Source of the DNA: Lentisphaeraceae bacterium
GTDB taxonomy: Bacteria; Verrucomicrobiota; Kiritimatiellia; RFP12; DVOR01
NCBI GenBank assembly: GCA_004555175.1
Contig: SFJE01000037.1
Location: 1-34,104 of the forward strand
Direction: 5' to 3'
Length of the DNA: 34,104 nt
How positions within the stretch are numbered: the stretch's first letter is position 1; each line of letters opens with the position of its first letter. The translations under genes were made by a program, and so were the position numbers. A model generated the notes under the pieces. That model saw nothing but the letters and a program-made list of their open reading frames with translations. It had not been told where the DNA came from and did not search any database. Shown piece by piece: positions 1 to 9,137 of this stretch.

Positions 1-88
1 AATATGTACTATGTTGCGGATATTTTCGTAGTTTAGTGCGTCTCTAAGCTACTGATTTGTCTCAATTTGTTGCAAAAGCGAGCCATAC

Positions 89-1078
89 ATGTCCGACAAA
101 CGAAAAGTGGTTCATCTTCCACCACACATCAAGGCGCCGAGCGAATCGATCGTCGCCCCCTACGATTCCTGCTTTGTGCCGCGCGGTTTTTTGTTTCCCG
201 AGTCGCGCGAAGACCTCACGCCCTATAGAGAATTCCCGCTTTCGGAGCCGTTTTACGTCGAGAATCCGCGCACCGATCGGTCGCACGACGACATCTTTGC
301 CGCCGATCGGTCGGAAGATTCGTGTTTCGACTCGACGATATTGCAAATCAGCGACCTCGACGAGCTCTTGCTCGACATCCAAGGCATGGGCATGCAATAC
401 ACCATGCACACGCAAATGTGCCTCCGCAGCGACTTGCAATACGAATTCCCCAGCACTTGGGACAAAACGCAATCGTTGCTCATCAATATTCCCGTTTTCT
501 CGGAAGAGCTCTGCCTCTGGCATTACCCGATTTCGACGATGGGTTATAACGTGCAAAACACCGACCCGCCGCTCGACATCGACATGGCAAACAACTTCCC
601 CCAACTCTTTGGCTTCCTCCCCAACGGCGACTACCGTCCCGAACTCCGCCGCCGCCACCCCGAAACCGCCTCCCCTGGTCCCATCCTCGACCCCGCCGGC
701 CGCCGCCTCGGCACCCACACCGGTCTGGCCAACTACACCCGCGGCCAACGCAAGGGCCTGGGCATCGCCACCGGCGCGCGCGCCTTCGTCGTCGCCCTCG
801 ACCGCGCCTCCAACACCCTCACCCTCGGCCCCCGCGAAGCCCTCCTCAAATCCGCCTTCGCCGTCCGCGACCCCCATTGGCTCATCCCCCCCACCTTCCC
901 CCTCTCCTGCCAAGCCGTCACCCGCTACCACCACCCCCCCTTCAACTGCACCCTCACCGAAGACCTCACCGTCCTCCCCGACTCCCCCCAAACCCTCCTC
1001 ACCCCAGGCCAAGCCTGCGTCTTCTATCGCGGACCCTACCTCCTCGGCGGCGCCACCATCGCCGAGGAAAGCCGCTAG
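89..1078 (+). CDS. Chimeric protein: unknown N-terminal domain fused to the MnmA C-terminal region
   Basis: The last ~150 of 329 residues match the C-terminal part of tRNA-specific 2-thiouridylase MnmA/TrmU. Visible hallmarks are FLPNGDY (~176-182), GPILD, the YTRGQRKGLGI block (~216-226) and an end reading TPGQACVFY...LGGATI. The first ~172 residues are not MnmA: there is no SGGVDS PP-loop and no ATP-binding domain. The second catalytic Cys, which in MnmA precedes the FLPNGDY-like block (as in ICFIG of E. coli), is Gly here (LFGFLP). Codon use changes at the join near nt 605: upstream codons are mixed (TCG, TTG, CAA, TTT), downstream codons end almost always in C. The N-terminal part is rich in aromatic and acidic residues and has no motif I recognise. 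Thiolation activity is therefore unlikely. It is either a genuine domain fusion or an assembly/recombination join close to the contig start. The upstream stop at 29-31 and the ATG at 89 set the start; no clear ribosome-binding site is seen. Confidence 0.7.
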   Translation: MSDKRKVVHLPPHIKAPSESIVAPYDSCFVPRGFLFPESREDLTPYREFPLSEPFYVENPRTDRSHDDIFAADRSEDSCFDSTILQISDLDELLLDIQGMGMQYTMHTQMCLRSDLQYEFPSTWDKTQSLLINIPVFSEELCLWHYPISTMGYNVQNTDPPLDIDMANNFPQLFGFLPNGDYRPELRRRHPETASPGPILDPAGRRLGTHTGLANYTRGQRKGLGIATGARAFVVALDRASNTLTLGPREALLKSAFAVRDPHWLIPPTFPLSCQAVTRYHHPPFNCTLTEDLTVLPDSPQTLLTPGQACVFYRGPYLLGGATIAEESR

Positions 1079-1127
1079 CTGTTAGCCGTTAGCTGTTAGC
1101 CGCGAGCGTCAGCGAGCACGCCGCGCG
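1079..1127. repeat. 7-bp TTAGCTG-type array and GCGAGC hairpin at gene end
   Basis: Directly after, and overlapping, the TAG stop of the MnmA-like gene lie degenerate 7-bp units (GCTGTTA, GCCGTTA), then GCGAGC-GTCA-GCGAGC. The same kind of array sits at 33549-33599, again at a stop codon and again just before the compound hairpin element. Confidence 0.75.
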
Positions 1128-1130
1128 CGT

Positions 1131-1338
1131 GTGGGGGCTACTCGCCCCCACACCCCTCGGGAGCGCAGGGCGCTCCACCCCGGCCGGTGCGCCCTGCGGG
1201 CACGCCGGCTAATGGGCCGCTAGCACTCGCCAGCAGCACACCAGCACGCGCTAGCACTCGCAGCAGGGATGCGCTTACCGCGCCTCCCTGCAAGGGCCGT
1301 TGGGGGCCCGCCCCCAAGCCCCCGCCGGGCACGCCGGC
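1131..1338. repeat. Compound hairpin element, copy 1
   Basis: First of three dispersed copies (others at 18532 and 33600). It is a string of hairpins: GTGGGGGC / GCCCCCAC with loop TACTC (1131-1151); GGAGCGC / GCGCTCC (1160-1176); a 12-bp stem with one C-A mismatch (1183-1194 with 1198-1209); GCAGGGA / TCCCTGC; and TTGGGGGC / GCCCCCAA (1300-1317). No open frame with protein-like composition lies here. It follows a stop codon closely, so it could act as a 3' processing or termination signal, or be a REP-like element. Confidence 0.8.
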
Positions 1339-1490
1339 TCTCTGTCATCCGTCCTCCGTCATCTGTCATCCGCGAGCGTAGCGAGCTTCGCTGTCCGCTG
1401 TCTGCTGTCTGCTGTCCGCTATTATCCGTCATCCGTCCTCTGCGAGCGTAGCGAGCCCTGTCGACTGTCGACTGTCGACTGTCCTCTGCT
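1339..1490. repeat. Mixed 7-bp arrays (CGTCATC, TGTCCGC, TGTCGAC types)
   Basis: Three successive arrays of 7-bp units are visible: GTCATCC/GTCCTCC at 1343-1372, TGTCCGC/TGTCTGC at 1390-1425 and TGTCGAC at ~1460-1483. They are separated by GCGAGCGTAGCGAGC palindromes at 1371, 1441 and, in variant form, ~1491. Unit sequence is uniform within an array but differs between arrays. No gene is seen. Confidence 0.75.
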
Positions 1491-1523
1491 CGCGTCAGCG
1501 AGCTTCGCGCCCTCTACCGAATT

Positions 1524-1610
1524 AATAAGACGGGGCCTTGTTGGCAATAAGACGGGGTCTTGTTGCTAATAAGACGGGGCCTTATTGCCAATAAGACGGG
1601 GTCTTATTAG
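1524..1610. repeat. Four tandem 22-bp repeats
   Basis: Units start at 1524, 1546, 1568 and 1590, each opening AATAAGACGGGG. Each contains an AAGAC-GGG-GTCTT type stem; the last forms AATAAGAC / GTCTTATT around GGG. The units alternate C and T after the G-run (GGGGCCTT, then GGGGTCTT), so the ancestral period may be 44 bp. Confidence 0.85.
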
Positions 1611-1612
1611 TT

Positions 1613-1745
1613 CGCCTTGGGCCGGGTTGCTTTTTCGATAGGCGATAGGCGAGAAAGCTGTCGCCGGAGGTGGAAAGTCCGGACAATGGACTGCCAGTCC
1701 CTCCGTCGCGGCACGTGCGCTGTCCGCTGGGCGCCCCGCGCCCGC
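1613..1745. repeat. Direct repeat of ~130 bp, copy 1
   Basis: Begins CGCCTTGGGCCGGG, continues through a GATAGGC-rich stretch and a GGACTGCCAGTCC hairpin, and ends near GGGCGCCCCGCGCCC. It is nearly identical to 2006-2165 apart from point changes and the number of 7-bp units near its right end (about one unit here). Confidence 0.85.
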
Positions 1746-1788
1746 CTCCCCGGCCGAAGCGCCCGCTGTCATCCGTCATCCGTCATCT

Positions 1789-2003
1789 CGTCCGCCCCGG
1801 GTTCGCCTCGAGGTAGGCCCGGGTTCGCCTCCCGCCCGCCCCGGGTGACCTGCGGAGCAGGCCACTGCAAAACCTTTAGCGGTGCCTTTTTCTTCTCCCC
1901 CTGCGTAGCCTTGTGTGCTTCTTTGTGCTCTCTGTGTTCTTTGTGGTTTCCTCTTGCGTAGCCATCCGCCCCGGGTTCGCCTCGAGGTAGGCCCAGGTTC
2001 GAG
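1789..2003. repeat. Paired CCCGGGTTCGCC repeats flanking a CTTTGTG-rich block
   Basis: CCGCCCCGGGTTCGCCTCGA occurs at ~1793 and again at ~1968. Between them (1895-1960) lies a run of CTTTGTG / TCTTTGTGGTT units related to the repeats at 9370-9525 and 30205-30330. No gene is supported here. Confidence 0.7.
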
Positions 2004-2005
2004 GT

Positions 2006-2165
2006 CGCCTTGGGCCGGGTTGCTTTTTCGATAGGCGATAGACGAGAACGCTGTCGCCGGAGGTGGAAAGCCCGGACAATGGACTGCCACTCCCTCCGTC
2101 GCGGCACGCGTGCTGTCAGCTGTCAGCTGTCCGCTGTCAGCTGGGCGCCCCGCGCCCCGCGCCCA
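2006..2165. repeat. Direct repeat of ~130 bp, copy 2 with expanded 7-bp array
   Basis: Second copy of the 1613-1745 sequence, 393 bp downstream. It carries about four 7-bp units (TGTCAGC, TGTCCGC) at ~2112-2142 where copy 1 has about one. This shows the 7-bp arrays change in number. Confidence 0.85.
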
Positions 2166-2175
2166 CAAAAACCAC

Positions 2176-2205
2176 TTGCACGGGGGGGGGTAAACTTGCT
2201 AAACT
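2176..2205 (+). promoter_or_regulatory. Probable sigma-70-like promoter for the giant secreted protein
   Basis: TTGCAC (2176-2181) and TAAACT (2200-2205) are 18 bp apart. The start codon is 67 bp downstream. It is the first non-repeat sequence before the gene. Confidence 0.5.
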
Positions 2206-2271
2206 GACCCCGTCACGTGGGAGAAGAGCCTTAAATGGCCCTTCGCCAAGTATGAAGGAAAGGATTGAGAA

Positions 2272-5200
2272 ATGAGAACAATCACACGCTTTGCCGCGGC
2301 CATTCTCGCGGCAATAGGCCTCTCAGCATTTGCATGGGCGGATATACAGGTCGACAATGTTTCGGCATTGTCGGCATTGTCGGAATTGTCGGGATTGGAA
2401 GTCAAGGGCGGTTCATATAGTTTCGTTCAGTTTAAACTGGTTGATGATCGTTTTGCCGTCACAGGCGCGGAGGCTTTGGGGGAGGTCGTGTGGGTGAAGT
2501 CGATTGGCGTTGTCCAGCGCTCGGGGTATACCATCGCCGCGAACTCGACCCTGCGCATCCAGCAGTCAACGGGAACGAATGCGGACACGGGCATCTCAAA
2601 TGACCAAAATGAGGCGGTGATTGCGATTTCGCAGCCGCTTGCGTCGTCAACAGATTCGCTGACGGTGGGGACCTTGCGGACCTATACCTTTGCGGCGCCC
2701 TTCCCGCTGAAAAAGAACACGCTCTATACGGCTAAGTTCTACAACGCGAGTGGTACTGCTGAAGACCAGCAGATTGCGATGTATAGAGATGTGACCAACC
2801 AGACCCAGACCACGCAGAACACGAACACATCCATTCACGCGAGCAAAGATGACGACTTCTCGCCCTGCGTGCGGATTATCGCGGTGGAGCGGAGCAAGCT
2901 TGCTGACGTCGGGGCATCGGCGAACTGGAGCGGCCTGTGGCCTGAGGCGCCCGCTGAGACGGACACCGTGGGCCTGAATGTGACGGCGGCGAATGCGACC
3001 TTGACGATGGACACCCCCGTAACGGTCGCAGGCCTGGCCATCGGCTCTGAGACCGCCGTCGGTCCCTTGACCCTCACCGGCACGGGCTCTCTCTCCTCTA
3101 CCACCACCACTATCGCCACCGATACCGATGTCTCGGCCATCACCGCCAACCTCGGCAGGGTCTCCATCGGCTCGGGTAAGACTTTGACGGTGGGTGACAA
3201 GGGGGCATTTACCTCACTTACAGGCACGGGCGGTACGCTGGCGTTGGATGCCACGGATGCATCTATCAGCTACACCAACACAGAGGCGGAATTGGAGGCC
3301 CTGCGCACCTATAACGGCAAGGTAATCTTCAAGGGCACGAACGCTATGGGTGTGACGCTTCCTTATACCATTGGCAAGGGCACGATGTCGGCCAAGTTCG
3401 CCTTCGATGGCGGCACGCACAACTTCCAGTATGGCGCGAATTCTGAGCGGGTTCTTTTTGGGCCGCAGGGAACCGATGATGACCCGACCCTCGAGGTCAA
3501 GAATGGTGCGACCTTGAACTTCTGCACGAAGGACCTCTCCGGGTGGAAGTCTAGCCAGAACTCAGAAAAGGTGATTCTGCGCGTGCGAGGAAGCACCCTG
3601 AACTTCACGCAATACTCGGACGAAAACTCGGATAAAAGAACGGCCTACTTTAACAATCGCTTGGTGTTGGATAACGGCGCAACCGTGGACATCCAAAACG
3701 ACGATGGCTATTTCCGCATGAACGGTGGTGTGCGTAACGAGGAGATAGCTCAATTAGCGATGTTGGGCGGAGAGACGGGAACGAGCGCCACCGTACAAGG
3801 CAATAAGATTAAGTTAGCTGATGACGGTTCGCCTGGCGTGGGTATTTCTGTGGGCGCAAAAGCCACATTGACAATCGAGAACAAAATTGAAGGGGCAAGC
3901 GGTCACACCTTCGCCAAGTATGGCTCTGGCACTTTGGTGCTGAGCGGGGCCTTTACGGGCTCGCCGATTACGGTGAATGCTGGCACGCTAGACTTTGCAG
4001 TGGCAGAGGGAACGCGCCCGATTACCGTGGCCATCTCTGGCTCTGGCACGGTGAAGAAGTCTGGCGCGGGTACGCTAAAGCTGACGGGCACGGTTTCGAC
4101 GCCGGTGGAAGTGGCGGCAGGGACGCTTGACCTGGGCACGAATCGTCCGACGATTGGCGGCATCGCCAATGTGGCCACGCTCAAGCTCACGGCCACGACT
4201 GCCGAGGTCGTTGCGGGTGCTGTGGAGTTGCCGACGACATTGGAGGCTGCACCTGACAAGGCGCGCTTCTCGGTAGTGGATCAGGAGATTGGCAGTGTCT
4301 CGTTGGTCAATGGAACGTTGACAATTCGCTTGGCCTCGGTTACTCCAACTTGGACCTTGTCTGCTGACGGAAACACGGGTTCTTGGAATGACGGCATCAC
4401 CGCCTGGCCCACCTCCGGTACCGTGATTATTGATGCAACGGCGTTGACGGTAGACGCGACGGTTGCGCTGCCGGCTTCGGCCGCCTTTGGTGAGTTGATT
4501 GTTTTGGGCTCGAGTGCCAAGACCACGCTGACGGTTGGCGCGGAGACAACGATTATGAAGCTCTCGCCCTCGGGCTATGTGGCGATGGCGGTTGATGCGG
4601 TCAATGCGATTACCGATACCAATCCGGTGACGATTGCGGCTGACGGCATCTTCGAGGTGACGACCGATGGCACTGCAACGCTCCGCAAGGCCATCACCGG
4701 CGCGGGTAAGTTTGCCAAGGGCGGCAGCGGCGTGCTCACCCTCGGCGAAAATATCACCACCACCGGCGGCTCGATCGTCCAGAGCGGCGAGCTCAAGTTC
4801 TCGTCGAATGGCTACATCAATGCGACCTCGGCCTCCTACGCGGATGCCACGGGCGATGTGCTCGTCAAGTCCGGGGCGACGCTGAACCTCGCCGGGCGCG
4901 GTTCTGACGGCGGATTGCTCCTGCGCGAGGTGACGCTCGAGGCGAATGCGACCTTTAAGAACGAGACAACTAATATTGGAACCGAACAGCGGCAGTTCCA
5001 GAAGTTGACGCTTCTCGGGGATGCTATCGTGGTAGCCGACAAAAACTTCGGCTTGCTCGCGAGCCAACATGGCGAAACGACCCTCACGCTCAATGGGCAC
5101 ACGCTCACGAAGCAGGGCAGCGGCAACTTCTGGCTGATGAATGCTAGGGTCAATGGTGGAGCCTCGGGGGGCAAGATTGTGGTGGAGGCGGGCTCCATTA

Positions 5201-8200
5201 CGAATACGGTCGCGAATAAGCCGGTCACCTTCTCGACGCCGATTACGCTCGAGAGCACGCTGACCGGGACCCCCTTCAACCTGACGGGCGCTGATGTGAC
5301 GGCCTCGGATAACCTGACGGCGAATGGGCCTGTCGCCTTCGCCAAGCTGATTACCGCGAGCGGAAAGACGCTTGCCGGCACGGGCACGGTGACGGTGACG
5401 AATATGACGTTGGGGGGCGTACTAAATGTGACCGGCAACCTCGTCATCAATTACACAGGCGATCCGCGGACATTTGCCAACGCCATCAAAGTTGCCGCAG
5501 CCGGTTCGTTGACGACGAAGGGGAATATTACTTGGGGCTCCGACTCGAACGAGTTCTTGGGGAGCCTCACGGTCGCCTCGGGCACGCTCTCGATTAAGAC
5601 ACCGGACCAAAAGTTGGGCGGCAATATCACCATTGCCTCTGATGCCATCCTGAAGATTGCTAAAACGGTGACAACGACCACCACAGGCGTGATTACTGGC
5701 GGCGGGAAACTAGTTATTGGCGATGGCTCGACGGCCTCCTCGGTGACGCTGAATGGCACCCTCGGCACCGTCACGGGCACAGGCGAGAGCGCTGAGGCTA
5801 CCCATTCTTCGCCAATTCAGATTGATTCGGGGTCGAAGCTTATCTTTAACTCCGCCACGCCGACGGTGCTGACGAATGCGGCCATTTCGGGGGCCGGTTC
5901 GTTGACTATCGCCGGGAGTCGCACCTTTACCTTTGGGGAGGGCTCGAACAGCTCCTACTCCGGGGCGACCCTAGTGGAGTCGGGGGCAACCTTGGTGCTC
6001 AATTGTGACATCAACAACGATGTTGGCGTGCTCACGGCGGTGACGGCTGATACCGCGGCCGTGACGGTCAATGGCACGCTGAAGGGCCTCAAGGGTGCCT
6101 TCTATCGTCAGGTGAAGGGTAGTGGATTGATTCAAGTGCCCAGCGCTGGCGCGTTGACAATTGGGCGTGCTGATAGCGGTGTTACGGGTATTGTTGCTGG
6201 TTTCACCGGCACGATTGAGGTGGCAAGTGAGGGCACTCTCTCTTTGCCGAGTTGGGGTGGCACACATGCAGTGGCGAACTGCAATATCACGAACGATGGA
6301 AAAATTGAGGGGGGAGGGGGAAACAATGGAACAACCACGGTGACCATCTCGAATGAGAAGACGCTCAAGGGGAGTGGCGAGATTCTTCCCAATGTCACCT
6401 TCAAGAGTGGCAGTTCGCTGGATGTGAGCGCGGGTGCGCCGACGCTCTCGGTGGTCTCGGGCACGGTGACGGTGACGGGCTATACGAAGGCGGTGCAGCC
6501 AGTGCTGAAGACGGCCTCCGAGGTAACCTTTGCCGAGATTCCGGACTACACGCTGCCGAAGTCCGGGACGTGCTACTGGCTGGTCAAGAACACGGCCAAG
6601 ACCCTTTCGGCCGTTGCGACGAAGGATGCCACCTGGAGCGCCTTGCCGTGGCAGAGCTCGGACAATATGGCGGTGAGCTCGGACATCTTTATGTTGGGCT
6701 TGGACCTGACGGCGAATGTCTCCGCGTCCGACTCGGCGGTTTCAACGCCCTACATTGGCTTGGATGTGGAGCATCTCGACTTCTCGAAGACGGCGCTGAC
6801 CTTGAGTGGCTCGACCCTCTTCGTGCTCTATGAGGAGGGCAATACAACTCCCGCAAACTTCAAGTCGCTGACCGTAACGGGTGTGGCGGCGGTGGAGATT
6901 GCCGCGCTTAACCACGTGGTGAACGAGGTCTCGATTACGGGGACGCTTTACCCGCTCGATTCGCAGTACATCTTTGAGAATATCACGGGGGCTATAACGC
7001 TGAACAAGGCGCTGACGGGCGCCGGCACGGTGGCAGTGCTTGCCAATTGTGCTGTGACGATGAGTTCGAAGTTGGGCTCGGCCACGAACGATCTAGCGAC
7101 CTTCACGGGCAATCTCCAGGTGGGGCGCGGCGCCACGCTGACCTTGACTTCGCCCATCAAGCAGGAGCTCTTGGGTGACATCGCCTGCGCCGATAATACG
7201 AGCCGCCTGGTCATCGGCAATGGCTCGCAGGCCTTTGGGTTGGTCCTCAAGGGTAGCTTCTGGACGGGGCAGACCGCCTCGACCTTCGGCGGCATCTTGG
7301 CAATTAGCAAGAACTCCTACTTCACCTTTGCTTCTTCCTCGGCCGCAACGGTGACCGGCGCTGTGGTGCAGGGCACAAGTGGCATGGGGCGCCTCACCGT
7401 TGGCGATGGCACAGCCGCCTCCACGCTCACTGTGACCGGAACGCTGGGCAATGAGCAGGTGCCGCGTATGGATGAGAGTGCCTCCCGTGGCATCTACAAT
7501 GGCGCCATTGAGGTGGCGGAAAGGTCGACCCTGACGGTGGCCCCGGCGATGCAGACGCTCCTCTCGCAGCCCATCTCCGGCACGGGCATGTTGGTTATCG
7601 GCAATGGTACGGATGCGCAGACGGTTGGCCTGTCTGCCGCGAACACGGTGTCGGCCGTGGAAGTGAGGCCTCAGGCGACCTTGGAGCTCTCGGCAGGGAA
7701 TAATACGCTGCTTCTGCCGGTGACCTCAAGGGTAACGGTGGCGGAGGGGGCGACGCTAGCGCTCTCTGGGGGCCAATTGGCGGCATCCGTTTCTGGCTCG
7801 GGCGAGGTGTCGGTGCCGAAGGGTGGCAACTTCACCTATTGCTATCCGGCCGATGCCGAGAATGCGTTGGGCGCGGCGAAGGTGGAGGTCGCTCCGAATG
7901 CAACGCTCACCTTGGCTGCCGAACGCAACGCTGTGACGCTGGGTGTGGACTTGCTGGTGGTTAATGGGTCGCTCAACGGCACATCGGTCGAGGGCTTGAC
8001 GAGCACGCCCAAGGTTTCGCTTATGGCGGATCAGGCGCTCGGCGGCAAGGGGCAGATTCACATGCCGGTTGAGCTTGCTGAGAACGCCATTTTGGATGGC
8101 ACGCATGCTATGCCTGGTGAAGCGTTGCGCTTGGAAACGGTCTCGCTTTCGTCGGTGAAGGTCAAAGCGAATAATCTCTGCAGACTCTTCTCGTGTCCTT

Positions 8201-8922
8201 CCTCGGAGAGCACGAAGGCGTGGCAGGTGGAGAACTTTACGTTACAGGCGGGTGCGCCAGCGGGTGCCAAAGTGGTGATACGTGAGAATGCCACCGCAAA
8301 AACGACTTTTGTGGGCGTGTCGATTCCGCCGACCATGCCAGCGGATAATGCGAATTTGCCGGAGGCTATCGCTGGGAATAGCGAGATTATGGCGGCCATT
8401 CAGGAGAAGGCCGAGGCGTGTTTGGAGTTCGTACCGATTTCCGAGATTACATCGGTCACGGCGAAGAACTCGGCGGGTGGTGCCGTTAGTGCTGATGGAG
8501 CAACGCTCTTCACGGGCTTGGAGGTGACTGTCGCGGTGACTCCTGGTGAGATGAAGGATAACGGCACCTACAAGGGCACGGCTACGGTCACCTACGACTT
8601 TGGCGTGAGTGATATTACCGTCAAGTCGGCGAACCTCACGGGTTCCGCGCAGCTCTATGTGGTGGTCTGCGCCAAGGTGTCGAATGCCACGGGTAACGAG
8701 ACCAATACGGCGGATTATGCCAATGACACCACCGTTTCGCTCTTGCTCGATGGCGCTACGCCAGTAGGGGTGGTCTCCCTAACGGCAGCAGCTGATTTCA
8801 CTGCGCTAGGGCTTAAGCAGAAGGTGGGCGAACGTTGGTTCGCCGTGCCGCTGGGGAACCTGAAGAAGGTCACGAACGCCTTCACGGTCCGCGCCTCGAA
8901 GAATACGCCCCCGACTCCTTAA
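2272..8922 (+). CDS. Giant secreted autotransporter-type beta-strand repeat protein
   Basis: The product has 2216 residues and opens with a clear Sec signal peptide (basic MRTITR, hydrophobic core, cut after AWA at about residue 23). The body is rich in Gly, Thr, Ser, Ala and Val, with many copies of the autotransporter-associated beta-strand pattern (GSGTLVLSG, then NAGTLDF-type segments, about 30-40 residues apart). This predicts a long right-handed beta-helix on the cell surface or outside the cell. A different, Ig-like beta region seems to occupy the last ~200 residues. The C-terminus (ASKNTPPTP) has no outer-membrane beta-barrel, no LPXTG and no PEP-CTERM motif, so the export route is unclear. 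AAGGA about 11 bp before the ATG is the ribosome-binding site. A 9-bp tandem near the start (TTGTCGGCA-like, ~2362-2395) encodes ALSALSELSG. Its codons are less strictly G/C-ending than its neighbours'. Adhesion or glycan binding is a guess. Confidence 0.85.
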   Translation: MRTITRFAAAILAAIGLSAFAWADIQVDNVSALSALSELSGLEVKGGSYSFVQFKLVDDRFAVTGAEALGEVVWVKSIGVVQRSGYTIAANSTLRIQQSTGTNADTGISNDQNEAVIAISQPLASSTDSLTVGTLRTYTFAAPFPLKKNTLYTAKFYNASGTAEDQQIAMYRDVTNQTQTTQNTNTSIHASKDDDFSPCVRIIAVERSKLADVGASANWSGLWPEAPAETDTVGLNVTAANATLTMDTPVTVAGLAIGSETAVGPLTLTGTGSLSSTTTTIATDTDVSAITANLGRVSIGSGKTLTVGDKGAFTSLTGTGGTLALDATDASISYTNTEAELEALRTYNGKVIFKGTNAMGVTLPYTIGKGTMSAKFAFDGGTHNFQYGANSERVLFGPQGTDDDPTLEVKNGATLNFCTKDLSGWKSSQNSEKVILRVRGSTLNFTQYSDENSDKRTAYFNNRLVLDNGATVDIQNDDGYFRMNGGVRNEEIAQLAMLGGETGTSATVQGNKIKLADDGSPGVGISVGAKATLTIENKIEGASGHTFAKYGSGTLVLSGAFTGSPITVNAGTLDFAVAEGTRPITVAISGSGTVKKSGAGTLKLTGTVSTPVEVAAGTLDLGTNRPTIGGIANVATLKLTATTAEVVAGAVELPTTLEAAPDKARFSVVDQEIGSVSLVNGTLTIRLASVTPTWTLSADGNTGSWNDGITAWPTSGTVIIDATALTVDATVALPASAAFGELIVLGSSAKTTLTVGAETTIMKLSPSGYVAMAVDAVNAITDTNPVTIAADGIFEVTTDGTATLRKAITGAGKFAKGGSGVLTLGENITTTGGSIVQSGELKFSSNGYINATSASYADATGDVLVKSGATLNLAGRGSDGGLLLREVTLEANATFKNETTNIGTEQRQFQKLTLLGDAIVVADKNFGLLASQHGETTLTLNGHTLTKQGSGNFWLMNARVNGGASGGKIVVEAGSITNTVANKPVTFSTPITLESTLTGTPFNLTGADVTASDNLTANGPVAFAKLITASGKTLAGTGTVTVTNMTLGGVLNVTGNLVINYTGDPRTFANAIKVAAAGSLTTKGNITWGSDSNEFLGSLTVASGTLSIKTPDQKLGGNITIASDAILKIAKTVTTTTTGVITGGGKLVIGDGSTASSVTLNGTLGTVTGTGESAEATHSSPIQIDSGSKLIFNSATPTVLTNAAISGAGSLTIAGSRTFTFGEGSNSSYSGATLVESGATLVLNCDINNDVGVLTAVTADTAAVTVNGTLKGLKGAFYRQVKGSGLIQVPSAGALTIGRADSGVTGIVAGFTGTIEVASEGTLSLPSWGGTHAVANCNITNDGKIEGGGGNNGTTTVTISNEKTLKGSGEILPNVTFKSGSSLDVSAGAPTLSVVSGTVTVTGYTKAVQPVLKTASEVTFAEIPDYTLPKSGTCYWLVKNTAKTLSAVATKDATWSALPWQSSDNMAVSSDIFMLGLDLTANVSASDSAVSTPYIGLDVEHLDFSKTALTLSGSTLFVLYEEGNTTPANFKSLTVTGVAAVEIAALNHVVNEVSITGTLYPLDSQYIFENITGAITLNKALTGAGTVAVLANCAVTMSSKLGSATNDLATFTGNLQVGRGATLTLTSPIKQELLGDIACADNTSRLVIGNGSQAFGLVLKGSFWTGQTASTFGGILAISKNSYFTFASSSAATVTGAVVQGTSGMGRLTVGDGTAASTLTVTGTLGNEQVPRMDESASRGIYNGAIEVAERSTLTVAPAMQTLLSQPISGTGMLVIGNGTDAQTVGLSAANTVSAVEVRPQATLELSAGNNTLLLPVTSRVTVAEGATLALSGGQLAASVSGSGEVSVPKGGNFTYCYPADAENALGAAKVEVAPNATLTLAAERNAVTLGVDLLVVNGSLNGTSVEGLTSTPKVSLMADQALGGKGQIHMPVELAENAILDGTHAMPGEALRLETVSLSSVKVKANNLCRLFSCPSSESTKAWQVENFTLQAGAPAGAKVVIRENATAKTTFVGVSIPPTMPADNANLPEAIAGNSEIMAAIQEKAEACLEFVPISEITSVTAKNSAGGAVSADGATLFTGLEVTVAVTPGEMKDNGTYKGTATVTYDFGVSDITVKSANLTGSAQLYVVVCAKVSNATGNETNTADYANDTTVSLLLDGATPVGVVSLTAAADFTALGLKQKVGERWFAVPLGNLKKVTNAFTVRASKNTPPTP

Positions 8923-8956
8923 ACCATCTTTCATCCCTAACAATATATAAATCCTC

Positions 8957-8990
8957 GGCCCCGCAGGCAACTGCGGGGCCCCTTTGTGTA
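8957..8990 (+). terminator. Rho-independent terminator after the giant gene
   Basis: Perfect 10-bp stem GGCCCCGCAG / CTGCGGGGCC with a GCAA tetraloop, followed by CCTTTGTGT. It lies 35 bp after the stop codon. Confidence 0.85.
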
Positions 8991-9048
8991 CGGGTGAAAG
9001 CAGACAGCGAAGCTCGCTGACGCGAGCAGAGGCACGCAGGGGGAGCAA

Positions 9049-9137
9049 CCACAAGTCCGAGCGAAGCGAAGGAGCTATGTCAACAAGAACACAAAGTTCA
9101 CAAAGGGTTGTGGAGGCCTTGTCACGCCGAAATAGGC
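9049..9137 (-). repeat. 32-bp core repeat, inverted copy, with flanking CACAAAG units
   Basis: The 32-bp core at 9052-9083 is the exact reverse complement of the cores at 9338, 9387 and 30223. It is followed by AACACAAAG-type 9-bp units and the CACGCCGAAATA module. With the forward copies to its right it could form a large cruciform. Confidence 0.85.

Noticed and set aside
89..600. Frameshifted PP-loop half of MnmA in another frame
   Set aside because: No SGGVDS-like sequence appears in any frame there; the only PP-loop in the window is in larE.
1079..2190. CRISPR array
   Set aside because: Repeat units are 7, 22 and ~130 bp, tandem or dispersed, without unique spacers of constant length and without cas genes.
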